23,500 nucleotides of DNA from CAZOIA01 sp964579675 (GTDB taxonomy: Bacteria > Planctomycetota > Phycisphaerae > UBA1845 > PWPN01): assembly GCA_964579675.1 (NCBI GenBank), contig CAZOIA010000081.1, positions 1 through 23,500 of the forward strand, read 5' to 3'. Both the position numbers and the translations under genes were made by a program. A model generated the notes under the pieces. That model searched no databases, was not told the DNA's origin, and saw only the letters and a list, made by a program, of their open reading frames with translations. Position 1 is the stretch's first letter, and the number at the start of each line of letters is the position of its first letter. This document shows, piece after piece, positions 1 through 7,785 of this stretch.

Positions 1-44
1 CGATCCCCATGATCGCCGCCCCCGATGCCGGTGGACAGGACCCC

Positions 45-73
45 ACAGCGTTCCCGCTGTCCCGGCCGGGAAC
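45..73. repeat. Nested inverted repeats
   Basis: Three overlapping palindromes are visible. ACAGCG (45-50) pairs with CGCTGT (55-60) around TTCC. GTTCCCG (50-56) pairs with CGGGAAC (67-73). CCCGGCCGGG (61-70) is self-complementary. They could form alternative hairpins or be a protein-binding site. No T tract follows, so an intrinsic terminator is unlikely. Confidence 0.6.
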
Positions 74-110
74 ATGGGTTGTGTCTATCCGGATACTCGG
101 GAACATAGGT
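67..110. repeat. Two direct repeats CGGGAACATRGGT, 31 bp apart
   Basis: CGGGAACATGGGT at 67-79 and CGGGAACATAGGT at 98-110 differ at one base. The 31-bp period is close to three helical turns, as expected for a repeated protein-binding site. Subterminal repeats of this style occur at the ends of some IS481/IS3-like elements, so the edge of such an element to the left is possible. No transposase is visible, and that identity is inference only. Confidence 0.45.
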
Positions 111-645
111 AACAGGTCCGTTCCCGCCTTTCAACCCGACGAGCCGCAGCCAGTCAGGGGCGAAGCGGAGGAAAGCCGTGGGTTCCTTCCCTGGCAGGTG
201 AAGACGCCTCAGGCCTTGGCGTCCGGTGGCTGCGGCGTGTAGTCCTCCGACGCGCCACGGTGCAGCCCCGCGAACGAGTTGACCTTTCCAGCGCGGTCAG
301 CCATCCGCTGTGCCAACGACCCCCGGGTGCGATCCGCGTCGGCGCTTGCCAACGCGGCTCAGTCCAGCCGATTCGTTCGGAGATGTTCACCCGCGAGTGG
401 GGGAGACTTCTGTAGGCACCTCCTGCACTTCGCACGGCGTTGAGACCCCCGCGAAGGTCGGGCGGGCGGTTCGAATGCCGGCGTGGCGCGGGAACAGGTG
501 CGCGGAGACGAGCAGGGCCGGCCGACCCTGCCCCGCTCACCGGCGGTCAGATTCGTCGGTGCCTGGTGACGGAGACAGCCCGTAAGTCTTTCTGTTTCAA
601 GTCGTTATCGCAGGAAAAAAAGCTTGCCGATTGCCAATTTTTGTC

Positions 646-675
646 TTGACGCCCGGCGGCGTGGTCGGTTATACT
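646..675 (+). promoter_or_regulatory. Sigma-70 promoter for the PEP-CTERM genes
   Basis: TTGACG (646-651) and TATACT (670-675) are separated by 18 bp, five of six matches to consensus in each box. The upstream 40 bp is AT-rich. Transcription would start near 682, giving a leader of about 126 nt before the ATG at 808. The leader contains TGCAGG and CCTGCA, which could pair, and purine-rich GGAGAG tracts just before the start codon. Confidence 0.72.
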
Positions 676-807
676 GATCTCAACCGTATGTAGGTGCAGG
701 GAGTCACGTCAGCGAGCCTGCATTTACCGCGGCTGGGATAGTGGGAGAGAATGGCCTACCAGCCGGGCTCTCCACAACAGACCAGGAAGAGAGTAGGAGA
801 GAGAGAA

Positions 808-1797
808 ATGGGAAAGAGAGAAGGTCAAGTCTTAGGGTGCGTCTCGATCGGCATAGCGGTGGCGGGCTTGGTCCTTGCATTGGGCACGGACGCGCAGGCG
901 GTGATTATAGAAACCGTTGCGGTCGGCGACCCGGGGAATGCTGCGGACGACACCGGTTACGGCGCGGTAGCCGACGAGTACCGTATCGGCACGTACGAGG
1001 TGACGAACAGCCAGTACGCGGACTTCCTGAACGCGGTGGCGTCGTCGTCGGACCCATACGGCCTGTATAGCCTGAGCATGGGCAACGGCTATGGCGGTAT
1101 CACGCGCACCGGTTCGCTGGGCAACTACACGTACAACGCGATCTCGGGTCGTGAGAACAAGCCGGTAAACTACGTCTCCTTCTGGGATGCGTGCCGGTTC
1201 GCCAACTGGATGCACAACGGGCAGGGCAGCGGCGATACGGAGACGGGGGCCTATACACTCACTACTCAGGGTATGGCGAACAACACTGTGACCCGTAACG
1301 CCGGCGCCCTCGTCTTCATCCCCACGGTGAACGAGTGGTACAAAGCCGCGTACTACAAAGGCGGCGGCACCAACGCAGGGTACTGGGACTACCCCACGCA
1401 ATCGGACACGGCCCCCACTGCCGAAGCCCCGCCGGGCGCGGATTTCACAAACGGCTCTGCGAACTACAACAACGCGGTAGGCGGCGGCAGCCTGACTGAC
1501 GCAGGAGCCTATAGCGCCAAACCCTCCGACAGCGCGTACGGAACGTTCGATCAGGCTGGCAACGTCTTTGAGTGGAATGAGACGATCGTTGCCACGACGT
1601 CTCGTGGCGTCCGTGGTGGGTCGTTCGGCAGCGCCGCCAGCGTCCTGCACTCCTCCTATAACATCTCCGTGAGCCCGACGACCGAGTACAACGTTATCGG
1701 GTTCCGTGTTGGCAGAGTGCCTGACCCCGCTACGATAACGCTGCTCGCGTTAGGCAGCCTGCCGGTTCTTCTCCTTCATCGGAGGAGAAGAGCGTAA
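808..1797 (+). CDS. PEP-CTERM protein with formylglycine-generating-enzyme-like (SUMF1/FGE) fold
   Basis: This is an exported protein of 329 aa. The start at 808 is chosen because a GGAGAGAGAG tract precedes it and a signal peptide follows directly (hydrophobic core about residues 9-26, cleavage after DAQA). An in-frame ATG at 751 would add 19 residues and spoil the signal peptide. The body has hallmarks of the FGE-sulfatase/C-type-lectin-like fold: IGTYEVTNSQYADFLN, PVNYVSFWDACRFANWMH, AGNVFEWNE, GVRGGSFGS and a final GFRVG. The Cys pair used by catalytic formylglycine-generating enzymes is not seen near the C-terminus, so a structural or binding role is more likely than an enzymatic one. 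The tail is VPDPAT, a hydrophobic helix and HRRRR: a PEP-CTERM sorting signal with Asp replacing Glu in the PEP box. It would be processed by an exosortase, which this window does not encode. It is probably co-transcribed with the next gene. Confidence 0.85.
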   Translation: MGKREGQVLGCVSIGIAVAGLVLALGTDAQAVIIETVAVGDPGNAADDTGYGAVADEYRIGTYEVTNSQYADFLNAVASSSDPYGLYSLSMGNGYGGITRTGSLGNYTYNAISGRENKPVNYVSFWDACRFANWMHNGQGSGDTETGAYTLTTQGMANNTVTRNAGALVFIPTVNEWYKAAYYKGGGTNAGYWDYPTQSDTAPTAEAPPGADFTNGSANYNNAVGGGSLTDAGAYSAKPSDSAYGTFDQAGNVFEWNETIVATTSRGVRGGSFGSAASVLHSSYNISVSPTTEYNVIGFRVGRVPDPATITLLALGSLPVLLLHRRRRA

Positions 1798-1960
1798 GCG
1801 TGCGTACATGAGGCTATGCTTTTTGTGGCCCATCCGGCGGAAACGTGCTCGCGAGGTGGGCCTGGAGAGAGTTATCGGAACACCATCTTGTGGGCCTGGC
1901 CAGTTGCCAGCGGCGACGGCAGCGCCGGGCCGGGAAGTATCGAGACAAGGAGGAAGTCAA

Positions 1961-2584
1961 ATGAAGCGCGCTTTCATTCTCGGGCTCGTTATTCTGGTCG
2001 GCCAGGTCGGAACCGCCACTGCATTTCAGATTGTGCAGGAAGGGCCTTTCGGGCCCACCACCGCCGCATTCCAGACGATCGAGACCTTCGACCAGTTCAA
2101 CGGCGACATTAGCGATCTGAACTGGGTCAAGGTCGAGATCTTCATCACGGACGACGACAGTACGGTCGTCGGCACCAACAACGGGCAGCAGCAGGCAGCG
2201 GGCGACTACGCGTTTGGCCTGGAGGCGACGGCCAGCTCACCAGTCTATAGCCCCAACATTGTGGCAAAGGCAGATACGGTCGGCAGTTATGATTTGGCGC
2301 CGACCGAGAGTTTCAACGACGCGAGTGATGCGCTTGAGCACTCCAATAGCCTCGTCCTGACGACGGTCGCAGAGAAGACCCCGTTTGTCGGTACAGGTAC
2401 CTTCGATATCACGATCGATGTCAAGGGGTTCTACACCCTGTACGGCACACTGATTGATGTGGCACTGACTCCGGGTACGGCCGCGGGTAAGGCCGTGGTA
2501 ACCTATGACTACGTGCCCGAACCTTCTTCTCTGATCCTCCTTGCTTTCGGCGGATTGGCGGCGACCAGGCGCAGGCGGCGGTAG
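1961..2584 (+). CDS. PEP-CTERM protein, choice-of-anchor-E-like
   Basis: This is a secreted protein of 207 aa. The ATG at 1961 is preceded by a perfect AAGGAGGA at 1947-1954 with 6-nt spacing and opens a clean signal peptide (MKRAFILGLVILVGQVG, cleavage near ATA-FQ). The open frame reaches back to 1808, but that part has no signal peptide or ribosome binding site. The mature region is an acidic, Thr/Ser/Gly-rich beta-type sequence whose pattern (FDQFNGDISDLNWVKVEI near residue 45) resembles the choice-of-anchor E domain. The protein ends with VPEPSSLILLAFGGLAA and RRRRR, a canonical PEP-CTERM signal for exosortase processing and surface attachment. It lies 163 nt behind the FGE-like gene and is followed by a strong terminator. 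The domain name is a pattern-level assignment; the sorting signal is clear. Confidence 0.82.
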   Translation: MKRAFILGLVILVGQVGTATAFQIVQEGPFGPTTAAFQTIETFDQFNGDISDLNWVKVEIFITDDDSTVVGTNNGQQQAAGDYAFGLEATASSPVYSPNIVAKADTVGSYDLAPTESFNDASDALEHSNSLVLTTVAEKTPFVGTGTFDITIDVKGFYTLYGTLIDVALTPGTAAGKAVVTYDYVPEPSSLILLAFGGLAATRRRRR

Positions 2585-2620
2585 TCGCTGATCGTTGACG
2601 GGCTGAACGCTAAGAGCTTC

Positions 2621-2659
2621 GACCGGGATCGGTCTTCGGACCGGTCCCGGTCTTGTTTT
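2621..2659 (+). terminator. Intrinsic terminator with UUCG loop
   Basis: A 14-bp stem (2621-2634 with 2639-2652, one G-U pair) closes a TTCG tetraloop and is followed by TTGTTTT at 2653-2659. It ends the plus-strand PEP-CTERM unit. On the minus strand the hairpin lacks a T tract, so it is not an obvious terminator for the convergent operon. Confidence 0.9.
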
Positions 2660-2848
2660 GCAGCGAGCGGGCAGGTGTGGGGCCTGCGGCTTTGGGGGGG
2701 GAAGTACGCTTCAGCCGGATGAACCTCCTTTGTGTCTTTGTAACCGGTTCAGGTTCCTCCGGGAAGCTGTCTATTCTTGAACGTACGTTTACCCGTTCGA
2801 CAAGGCGATGAGCCAGGTTATCGAGAGAAGGCGCGCCTTAGCGGGAGT

Positions 2849-3847
2849 CTACTCTCCTTCTCGTTTCCGTCCACAGAAGGGCACACTGGCGCCCAGGATC
2901 GCAAGCGCGAGAACTGCCCCCGTCAGATCAGCCAACCAGTCGTCGGCAGTGCACGAGCGGCCCACTAGCGGCTGCGTAATCTCATCAAGTGTAACGATGA
3001 ATACGACAACAAGGAACGCCACCCCAACGGACCGCCAGATGCCGTTCGGCCCCAGCGCTCGAACCCAGATCAACGTAAGAAGCCCGGCAGCAAGCGCATG
3101 AGGCAGCTTATCACCGATTCCCGTTCCCAAATCAGCCGGAACCATCCCCTGAGGCAAATGACTCAGGACCAGGAGCATTGCCGTCAGTAAGCACGCAGCC
3201 ATCAACCAGAACCAACGATGGGAGAACTCGGTCCTTGCCCGATCGGGCTGGGTATTCCTGTTCTTCACTGCTTCCTCGATAACCTCTGCAATGGCCGCGA
3301 CACTTCGATCACGGCCGAAGTTCTGCTCATAACACTCCCTGGCACGCCGGCCCATCTGGCGACGAAGATCCGGTTCCTGAACCAGGTTTCGCAGCCCGTC
3401 AACGACCGCCTCCACATCGCTGGGGGGGACGACAACCCCTGACCCGCTGGCCCGAAGGATCATCGCCACTTCGCAATCTTCCGGTCCAACAAACAGCGTT
3501 GGCCGACCCGCGGCAAGCACGCCGTAAAGCTTGCTGGGAACAATCAGACCTTGGGTGCCCGGCTTCTGCGAGACCAGGTGTATGTCACCCGCGGCCAGGA
3601 GAGCAGGAAGCCCATCCAACGGTACCGGAGGTCGGAACTCAACGCAGTCCAAGCCCAACCCGGCGCTCAGCTTCTTGAGCGGCTCTTTGCTCTTGCCCTC
3701 GCCCACGAAGAGAACCCGCAGAGCCAAGTCGCTGCTCAGCTTGTGGACCGCCCGCACGATGGTCTCAAGCTGGTGGCCCAGGCCCAGGTTGCCGGAGTAA
3801 ACCAGCGTTGTCACCGGTCGGGTATCTACGGTTGATGGAGACGGCAT
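2849..3847 (-). CDS. C-terminal half of a WcaI-type GT4 glycosyltransferase fused to a VanZ-like domain
   Basis: This 332-aa frame has two parts. Residues 1-195 are the C-terminal (nucleotide-sugar-binding) half of a GT-B glycosyltransferase, entering directly at the start of that domain (TLVYSGNLGLGHQLETI) and carrying GLIVPSKLYGVLAAGRP, the conserved segment of WcaI/WbuB-like enzymes. Residues 210-325 are a VanZ-like membrane domain: SHLP at 229-232, GDKLPHALAAG at 245-255, DEITQPLVGRS and DDWLADLTGA at 288-311, with about four hydrophobic helices. The N-terminal half of the transferase is the preceding gene; its TAA stop shares one base with this ATG (TAATG). No ribosome binding site precedes the ATG, so translation probably relies on reinitiation or on a frameshift. 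It is the last gene of the operon. A sequencing or mutational frameshift inside one long gene is the main alternative. Confidence 0.8.
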   Translation of the reverse strand: MPSPSTVDTRPVTTLVYSGNLGLGHQLETIVRAVHKLSSDLALRVLFVGEGKSKEPLKKLSAGLGLDCVEFRPPVPLDGLPALLAAGDIHLVSQKPGTQGLIVPSKLYGVLAAGRPTLFVGPEDCEVAMILRASGSGVVVPPSDVEAVVDGLRNLVQEPDLRRQMGRRARECYEQNFGRDRSVAAIAEVIEEAVKNRNTQPDRARTEFSHRWFWLMAACLLTAMLLVLSHLPQGMVPADLGTGIGDKLPHALAAGLLTLIWVRALGPNGIWRSVGVAFLVVVFIVTLDEITQPLVGRSCTADDWLADLTGAVLALAILGASVPFCGRKREGE

Positions 3848-4470
3848 TATCGGGGCCCGCCCGGTTGGACAACTTCACCCGGCGACCAGTTATGGACCGT
3901 GGTAATCCTATTGGGGTTGGCGCCTGCTTCGATGAGCCGCCCGCTCATCACCTCGCCAAGCGAGATGATACGGGAGGCGTTGCCATAGATACGCCGACTG
4001 AGCCACGCCAGCAGTCGATACACCAGACCGTCCCGTTTCAGCACGCCAAACGCAACGGGCACCTCCGGGTACAGGTCCATTGTCCACAGTACCAGCCGCG
4101 TTCCCTTGAGGACGCGTAACACGAGCCCGACCAGACCGATGAACGGCGGGGTCGTCAGCGCCACGCAGACATCCATCCGCGGCAGCGACAATGCTCGCCA
4201 CAGCGCGAGGAGGTAGAATGATAAATAATCAACGATCCTGCCCAGGCTACGCGCCCGGCCGAAGCCGGTTGCGCCTACGCGGTGAACCCGTACACCGTTG
4301 AGGACCTGCTCGGCCGCGAACTTCCCATCGCCGCCGCCGTAGGAACCTCGGCTGCATAACACGTGCACCTCGTGCTCGCGCGTGGCCAACCCCTCACCCA
4401 GGTCCGCCAGCAACTGGCCCGTCGCCGCAACGTCAGGACGGTAGAACTGATTCAGGAGGAGAACTCGCAC
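3847..4470 (-). CDS. N-terminal half of a WcaI-type GT4 glycosyltransferase
   Basis: This 207-aa frame starts at GTG and begins MRVLLLNQFYRPDVAATGQL, the N-terminal Rossmann domain of WcaI/WbuB-like glycosyltransferases. Further family features are LWTMDLYPEVPVAFGVL at about 128-144, which precedes the domain interface, and ITTVHNWSPGEV at 189-200. The protein then stops at the linker, where a normal enzyme of about 400 aa would continue into the second domain; that domain is encoded by the next frame. On its own it lacks the nucleotide-sugar-binding half, so it should work only with the downstream product or as a fused protein. The predicted reaction is transfer of a sugar from a nucleotide sugar to the undecaprenyl-linked repeat unit at the inner face of the membrane. 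It begins 31 nt after the upstream GT4 gene. Confidence 0.78.
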   Translation of the reverse strand: MRVLLLNQFYRPDVAATGQLLADLGEGLATREHEVHVLCSRGSYGGGDGKFAAEQVLNGVRVHRVGATGFGRARSLGRIVDYLSFYLLALWRALSLPRMDVCVALTTPPFIGLVGLVLRVLKGTRLVLWTMDLYPEVPVAFGVLKRDGLVYRLLAWLSRRIYGNASRIISLGEVMSGRLIEAGANPNRITTVHNWSPGEVVQPGGPR

Positions 4471-4501
4471 CGGATGCGCCAGATTGCACAGATTCGCTGG
4501 G

Positions 4502-5698
4502 TTAGCCTCGCCTCAATTGTCGCAATGGGATCACCTTTCGGGAGCGCCCTACCTGCATGGGGCACGAAATGTCGGAGTCGGCAATCAGCTTGGCGAATCG
4601 CCGAACGAACACACCTTCGGAGTACTCCTGGCGGACGCGCCTGATTCCTGCTCGCCCCATCTGCACGCTCTGCTGGCTGGAGGATATCAGCTCGTTGATA
4701 ACCCGTGATGCGAGAGAGGGATCTCGCGGCGCGATGACTACACCGGCGGGCTCCGGGCCCCCGGTCACTACTGACCGGGCCGCGCCCACGTCCGTTGCCA
4801 CGATCGGGATTCCGTGTGCCATCGCTTCCAGGAACACATTGGGGAATGCTTCGGTGTGTGACAGCAAAACAAACAGAGAAGCCCTGGCATAGAAGCCGCT
4901 GAGCTCCTTGTATGGTACAGGTTTCCACAGACGTACGCGCCCGGACAACCCTTCTTTCTGGATTCTCCGAAGAACCTGTTGCCGGACCTCAGCAGTGCAT
5001 GGTCCAACTATGTCAAAGGAAGCCCGGGGGACGGCTGAGGCCGTATCGAGAAGGTCGAAGACACCCTTCTTTGCGGAAACAAGGCCTGCATACAGGATGC
5101 GCGGCTGGTTGTCCAAAACGCTCCCGCGGTGCAAAACCGCTTGGCGAGCTGCTTCCAGGCGATCGTCGGCGATGAAGTTCGGCAGTACGCAGTACCCACT
5201 GTCTGCGAAAAACCACCTTGCTTCCCGCGGAATCTCCTCCATCAGTGTGACAAGCCCTACGCCACGTGTCAAAGTCTTGAGGACACGACGGGAAACAGGC
5301 GACCTTGAGGTTAGCCATTGCCAATTCGTGCTCCTGAGATGCACGTGCGGCTTCACGCCTCGCGCGAGGGCAATCTGGCACATGATCAGATCTCGCAGCA
5401 ATCCGAGTCCGAGCACAGAGGGAATGAACACGCTGCGGGGCCTGTAGGATCGAAGCCTGGCCTCAAAACGGGCCACTCGCAACAGGCCTTGAATCCAGGT
5501 CTCGGCTGAGCGCGGCATCTCTCCAGGAGGCCCGATGGGAGCCCAGTCTTTGTCGATGTTGAAGAGCGCCAGGTCGAATACGTGAGCAAGGTCGGAAGAG
5601 AACACCTGATGGACCCACGATGCAATGCCGCCCGCAACGTTCCAAGGCCCGCAGATCAGTATTCTCTGGCGCTTTGCACGTGGCGGACTGTCTAGCAC
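4502..5698 (-). CDS. GT4 family glycosyltransferase
   Basis: This 398-aa GT-B glycosyltransferase should transfer a sugar from a nucleotide donor to the lipid-linked repeat unit. The N-terminal glycine-rich loop is GPWNVAGGIASW (17-28). The donor-binding domain begins at ILYAGLVSAKKGVFDLL (about 201-217), and the retaining-enzyme EX7E motif is HTEAFPNVFLEAMAHG, with Glu283 and Glu291. The open frame extends to 5848, but that part lies inside the preceding methyltransferase gene. I chose the GTG at 5698, which overlaps the methyltransferase stop by 7 nt (GTGCTAG) and starts the protein 12 codons before the first strand. This fits the coupled style of the operon, although no strong ribosome binding site is visible. 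Sugar specificity cannot be read from the sequence. Confidence 0.88.
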   Translation of the reverse strand: MLDSPPRAKRQRILICGPWNVAGGIASWVHQVFSSDLAHVFDLALFNIDKDWAPIGPPGEMPRSAETWIQGLLRVARFEARLRSYRPRSVFIPSVLGLGLLRDLIMCQIALARGVKPHVHLRSTNWQWLTSRSPVSRRVLKTLTRGVGLVTLMEEIPREARWFFADSGYCVLPNFIADDRLEAARQAVLHRGSVLDNQPRILYAGLVSAKKGVFDLLDTASAVPRASFDIVGPCTAEVRQQVLRRIQKEGLSGRVRLWKPVPYKELSGFYARASLFVLLSHTEAFPNVFLEAMAHGIPIVATDVGAARSVVTGGPEPAGVVIAPRDPSLASRVINELISSSQQSVQMGRAGIRRVRQEYSEGVFVRRFAKLIADSDISCPMQVGRSRKVIPLRQLRRG

Positions 5699-6435
5699 CG
5701 TCGGCCCACCAATCCCAGGTAAGCGGATACGGCGGGCGACGTCGCCGGAATAGCGGCACATGCATAGGCCAGAGTGGCGGCAAACAACTTCGCAAAACGA
5801 CCGCGGTATCCACAAATCATGAGCGGATCCAGACCACCAAAAGAACATACGTAGGTATCCGCTATCCCGAGGGCTTCGGCCGCCAGCCGGAGCTCGTCCA
5901 GGGAGTAGCGAACGTGTTCATCGTACCTTTGCCGGTCGATTCTTCGCAGAAGGTCTCCGTGGAGCCCTGAGTAATTGGGTAACGTAACGAGGACATATCC
6001 GCCGGGGCGCACCAGGCGAAGGTGGGCACCGAGTATGTCGGACAGGTCAACATAGTGCTCGACGACGCCAAGGCTGTAAACCAGATCAAACTGCCCAATA
6101 CTCAACGTCGGATCACGGATATCTCCATTGAACACGTTGCCCGGCACATCGAGCAGGCGCAGGTTCTCTCGAGTCAGAGAACAGCCCTTCGGGGCGTATT
6201 CGACTCCCGACACGTTTGCCCCGTGATACCGATGGAAGTAGACCATCCACCTGCCCGGGCAGCAACCCACCTCCAGGATCTCCAGGCCCTTGAGAGGGGG
6301 CAGCGAGCGAGTGAAGAACCGATGAAACCTCCACATGCTGGGTACCCAGAGCCGCGGTTTGCAGGGAAGGCGAAGACCCCGCCAATGATCGGACCACCCC
6401 TGGATGCTGCGTTCGCCCTCGTATCCGGACGACAT
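5692..6435 (-). CDS. Class I SAM-dependent methyltransferase with hydrophobic C-terminus
   Basis: This 247-aa methyltransferase has an AAGGAG ribosome binding site about 10 nt before its ATG. SAM-binding motif I is ILEVGCCPG (53-61), with Cys in place of the usual small Gly/Ala positions. The acidic residue after strand 2 is in SGVEYAP (76-82), and FDLVYSLGVVEHY (116-128) is the typical motif of Methyltransf_11/12-type enzymes. A C-terminal segment of about residues 213-243 (AKLFAATLAYACAAIPA) is unusually hydrophobic and may attach the protein to the membrane. Its place between the flippase and a glycosyltransferase suggests methylation of a sugar in the repeat unit or of a polymer end, but the substrate is unknown. 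Its stop codon overlaps the next gene. Confidence 0.85.
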   Translation of the reverse strand: MSSGYEGERSIQGWSDHWRGLRLPCKPRLWVPSMWRFHRFFTRSLPPLKGLEILEVGCCPGRWMVYFHRYHGANVSGVEYAPKGCSLTRENLRLLDVPGNVFNGDIRDPTLSIGQFDLVYSLGVVEHYVDLSDILGAHLRLVRPGGYVLVTLPNYSGLHGDLLRRIDRQRYDEHVRYSLDELRLAAEALGIADTYVCSFGGLDPLMICGYRGRFAKLFAATLAYACAAIPATSPAVSAYLGLVGRRC

Positions 6436-6495
6436 CTTGCCTGTTCTCCTTGTCCGGGCTGATGAGTTGCGTCCTGCGTATCCGCTCGGGTTGCT

Positions 6496-7785
6496 TCACA
6501 ACGCGCTGGCTCCCGGAACCGCTACGCTGCGGAGCCGGAGCTGGTCTCTGAGTGTCCACATCGTCAGCGCCGCCAGTACGGTGGACGCCGCTGCCATTGC
6601 GACTGCGAGAGCACTTGTTGCCGTGGCAACGTTCATCCCTACCCACATCGCAATTCCCATAACCGCGACAGCAACTACCACGTTGCGTGTGTTGTAAGCG
6701 CGAACGGCCAATGCATCGATCACTGGACGCAACACGGCAACCAGTGTAAGAGGTGCTGCGGAAAGCCAAACGACAAACACGAAACCGGAAAGCTCCCCGA
6801 CCGGCCGGCATACCCACCACTGAAGGATGCTATTCCCCGCGCCAACATACAAAGCAGATGCCACAATAGCCAGGCCAACGGCGCAAGCCACCAATGTGCC
6901 CATGCGACCGCGCAAAGCACTCTGCCTGTTCAAGTCCAGCCAGGACGTCTTTGGCACAATAACGTTTGTCAGCACTCCCCCCGCAACATTGATCAGACGA
7001 AGCATACCCATCGCACCTGCTATCAGGACTACCTGAACGGATGGGACGTGCAACCTCTCTGCCAGAAGCACCGGAGCTGAGAAAAGAAAGACCGTGCAGA
7101 GAATGCCCAGGATACGAGGGACGCCATACCGAAGGAGTCTATGGGCGTTGGAGCGCGCCGACACAAGAGTGGGTCTCGCGACGTTGCGCCCTGCGCCTAT
7201 CCAGAAGAGTGTCAAATAACATCCAACAAGACAATAAGTCGCTAATGCCGTTTCTGCGATGAGCCAGGTGACGCGGAGCGGCCGGCCGACGAGAACGACC
7301 AGCAAGGGAATCAGCCCCACGCCAACCACGTAAAGAGAAGTCCCGGTAATCCATTTCCTGGAGCCCATCAGATACCGGCAGCTCACGTCGTGCAGGACCC
7401 TGGAGCAGAGAAGCGCGACGGCTGCAACCGCGAGTGCAGATCTGTTCGGGTCACCAAAAACAAGGCGGCCACAGACGTCGGAGGCGATAGCCGCGCCTGC
7501 GAGTGACAGGCCGGCGGCCAGGACCGCAATCCCAGTCGCGGCAAGGAACAGAGCCGTGATGAAAACACGGCGATCCGCGTTCCTTCCAACATGAAAGAGC
7601 ACAGCCCCCGGTAAGCCTAAGCTGATCAGCGGGTAAATGATTGCAATGTAGGCCATCGCTATCATGTAGCTGGCACAATCCAGGTCGTTGAACCGGCGTG
7701 CGAAGACGTGTACAGTTGCGAAGTTGCAAACCGAGGCCAGAACGGTTCCGAGGGCAATCACAAGCACTGCACGGACGGTTTTCAC
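6496..7785 (-). CDS. wzx: Wzx-like polysaccharide repeat-unit flippase
   Basis: This 429-aa protein is almost entirely hydrophobic, with roughly 12 or more predicted membrane helices, and has the layout of the MATE/MOP-superfamily polysaccharide transporters. A Wzx protein moves the undecaprenyl-linked repeat unit across the inner membrane. I set the start at the GTG at 7785 (MKTVRAVLVIALGTVLASV). It overlaps the upstream stop as GTGA and has AGGA 7 nt upstream; the open frame to 8112 lies inside the polymerase gene. Loops carry Arg-rich segments such as LRGRMG, as expected on the cytoplasmic side. Family membership rests on topology and on the neighbouring polymerase, because Wzx sequences are poorly conserved. 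Confidence 0.8.
   Translation of the reverse strand: MKTVRAVLVIALGTVLASVCNFATVHVFARRFNDLDCASYMIAMAYIAIIYPLISLGLPGAVLFHVGRNADRRVFITALFLAATGIAVLAAGLSLAGAAIASDVCGRLVFGDPNRSALAVAAVALLCSRVLHDVSCRYLMGSRKWITGTSLYVVGVGLIPLLVVLVGRPLRVTWLIAETALATYCLVGCYLTLFWIGAGRNVARPTLVSARSNAHRLLRYGVPRILGILCTVFLFSAPVLLAERLHVPSVQVVLIAGAMGMLRLINVAGGVLTNVIVPKTSWLDLNRQSALRGRMGTLVACAVGLAIVASALYVGAGNSILQWWVCRPVGELSGFVFVVWLSAAPLTLVAVLRPVIDALAVRAYNTRNVVVAVAVMGIAMWVGMNVATATSALAVAMAAASTVLAALTMWTLRDQLRLRSVAVPGASAL

Larger units (their letters stand above)
1..645. other. No supported gene; possible mobile-element edge
   Basis: I see no convincing coding region here. The open frames (for example 154-540 minus and 310-585 plus) are rich in Arg, Pro and Ser, lack domain-like composition and have no convincing ribosome binding site. 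Positions 45-110 hold short palindromes and two direct repeats, annotated separately. From about 590 the DNA turns AT-rich, with a run of A at 615-621 and a T run near 638-642, immediately upstream of the promoter at 646; this may act as an UP-like element. The stretch could be degenerate or the flank of an insertion sequence lying to the left. Confidence 0.5.

Noticed and set aside
461..480. GGTTCGAAT resembling a tRNA T-loop
   Set aside because: The flanking bases do not form the 5-bp T-stem, and no anticodon arm or acceptor stem fits upstream.
130..560. Possible group II intron or structured RNA remnant
   Set aside because: I looked for the conserved domain V pattern and a reverse transcriptase frame and found neither.
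832..1650. A 272-aa open frame on the minus strand
   Set aside because: It is antisense to the FGE-like PEP-CTERM gene, which has a promoter, signal peptide and sorting tail. The minus frame is Arg/Val-rich noise.
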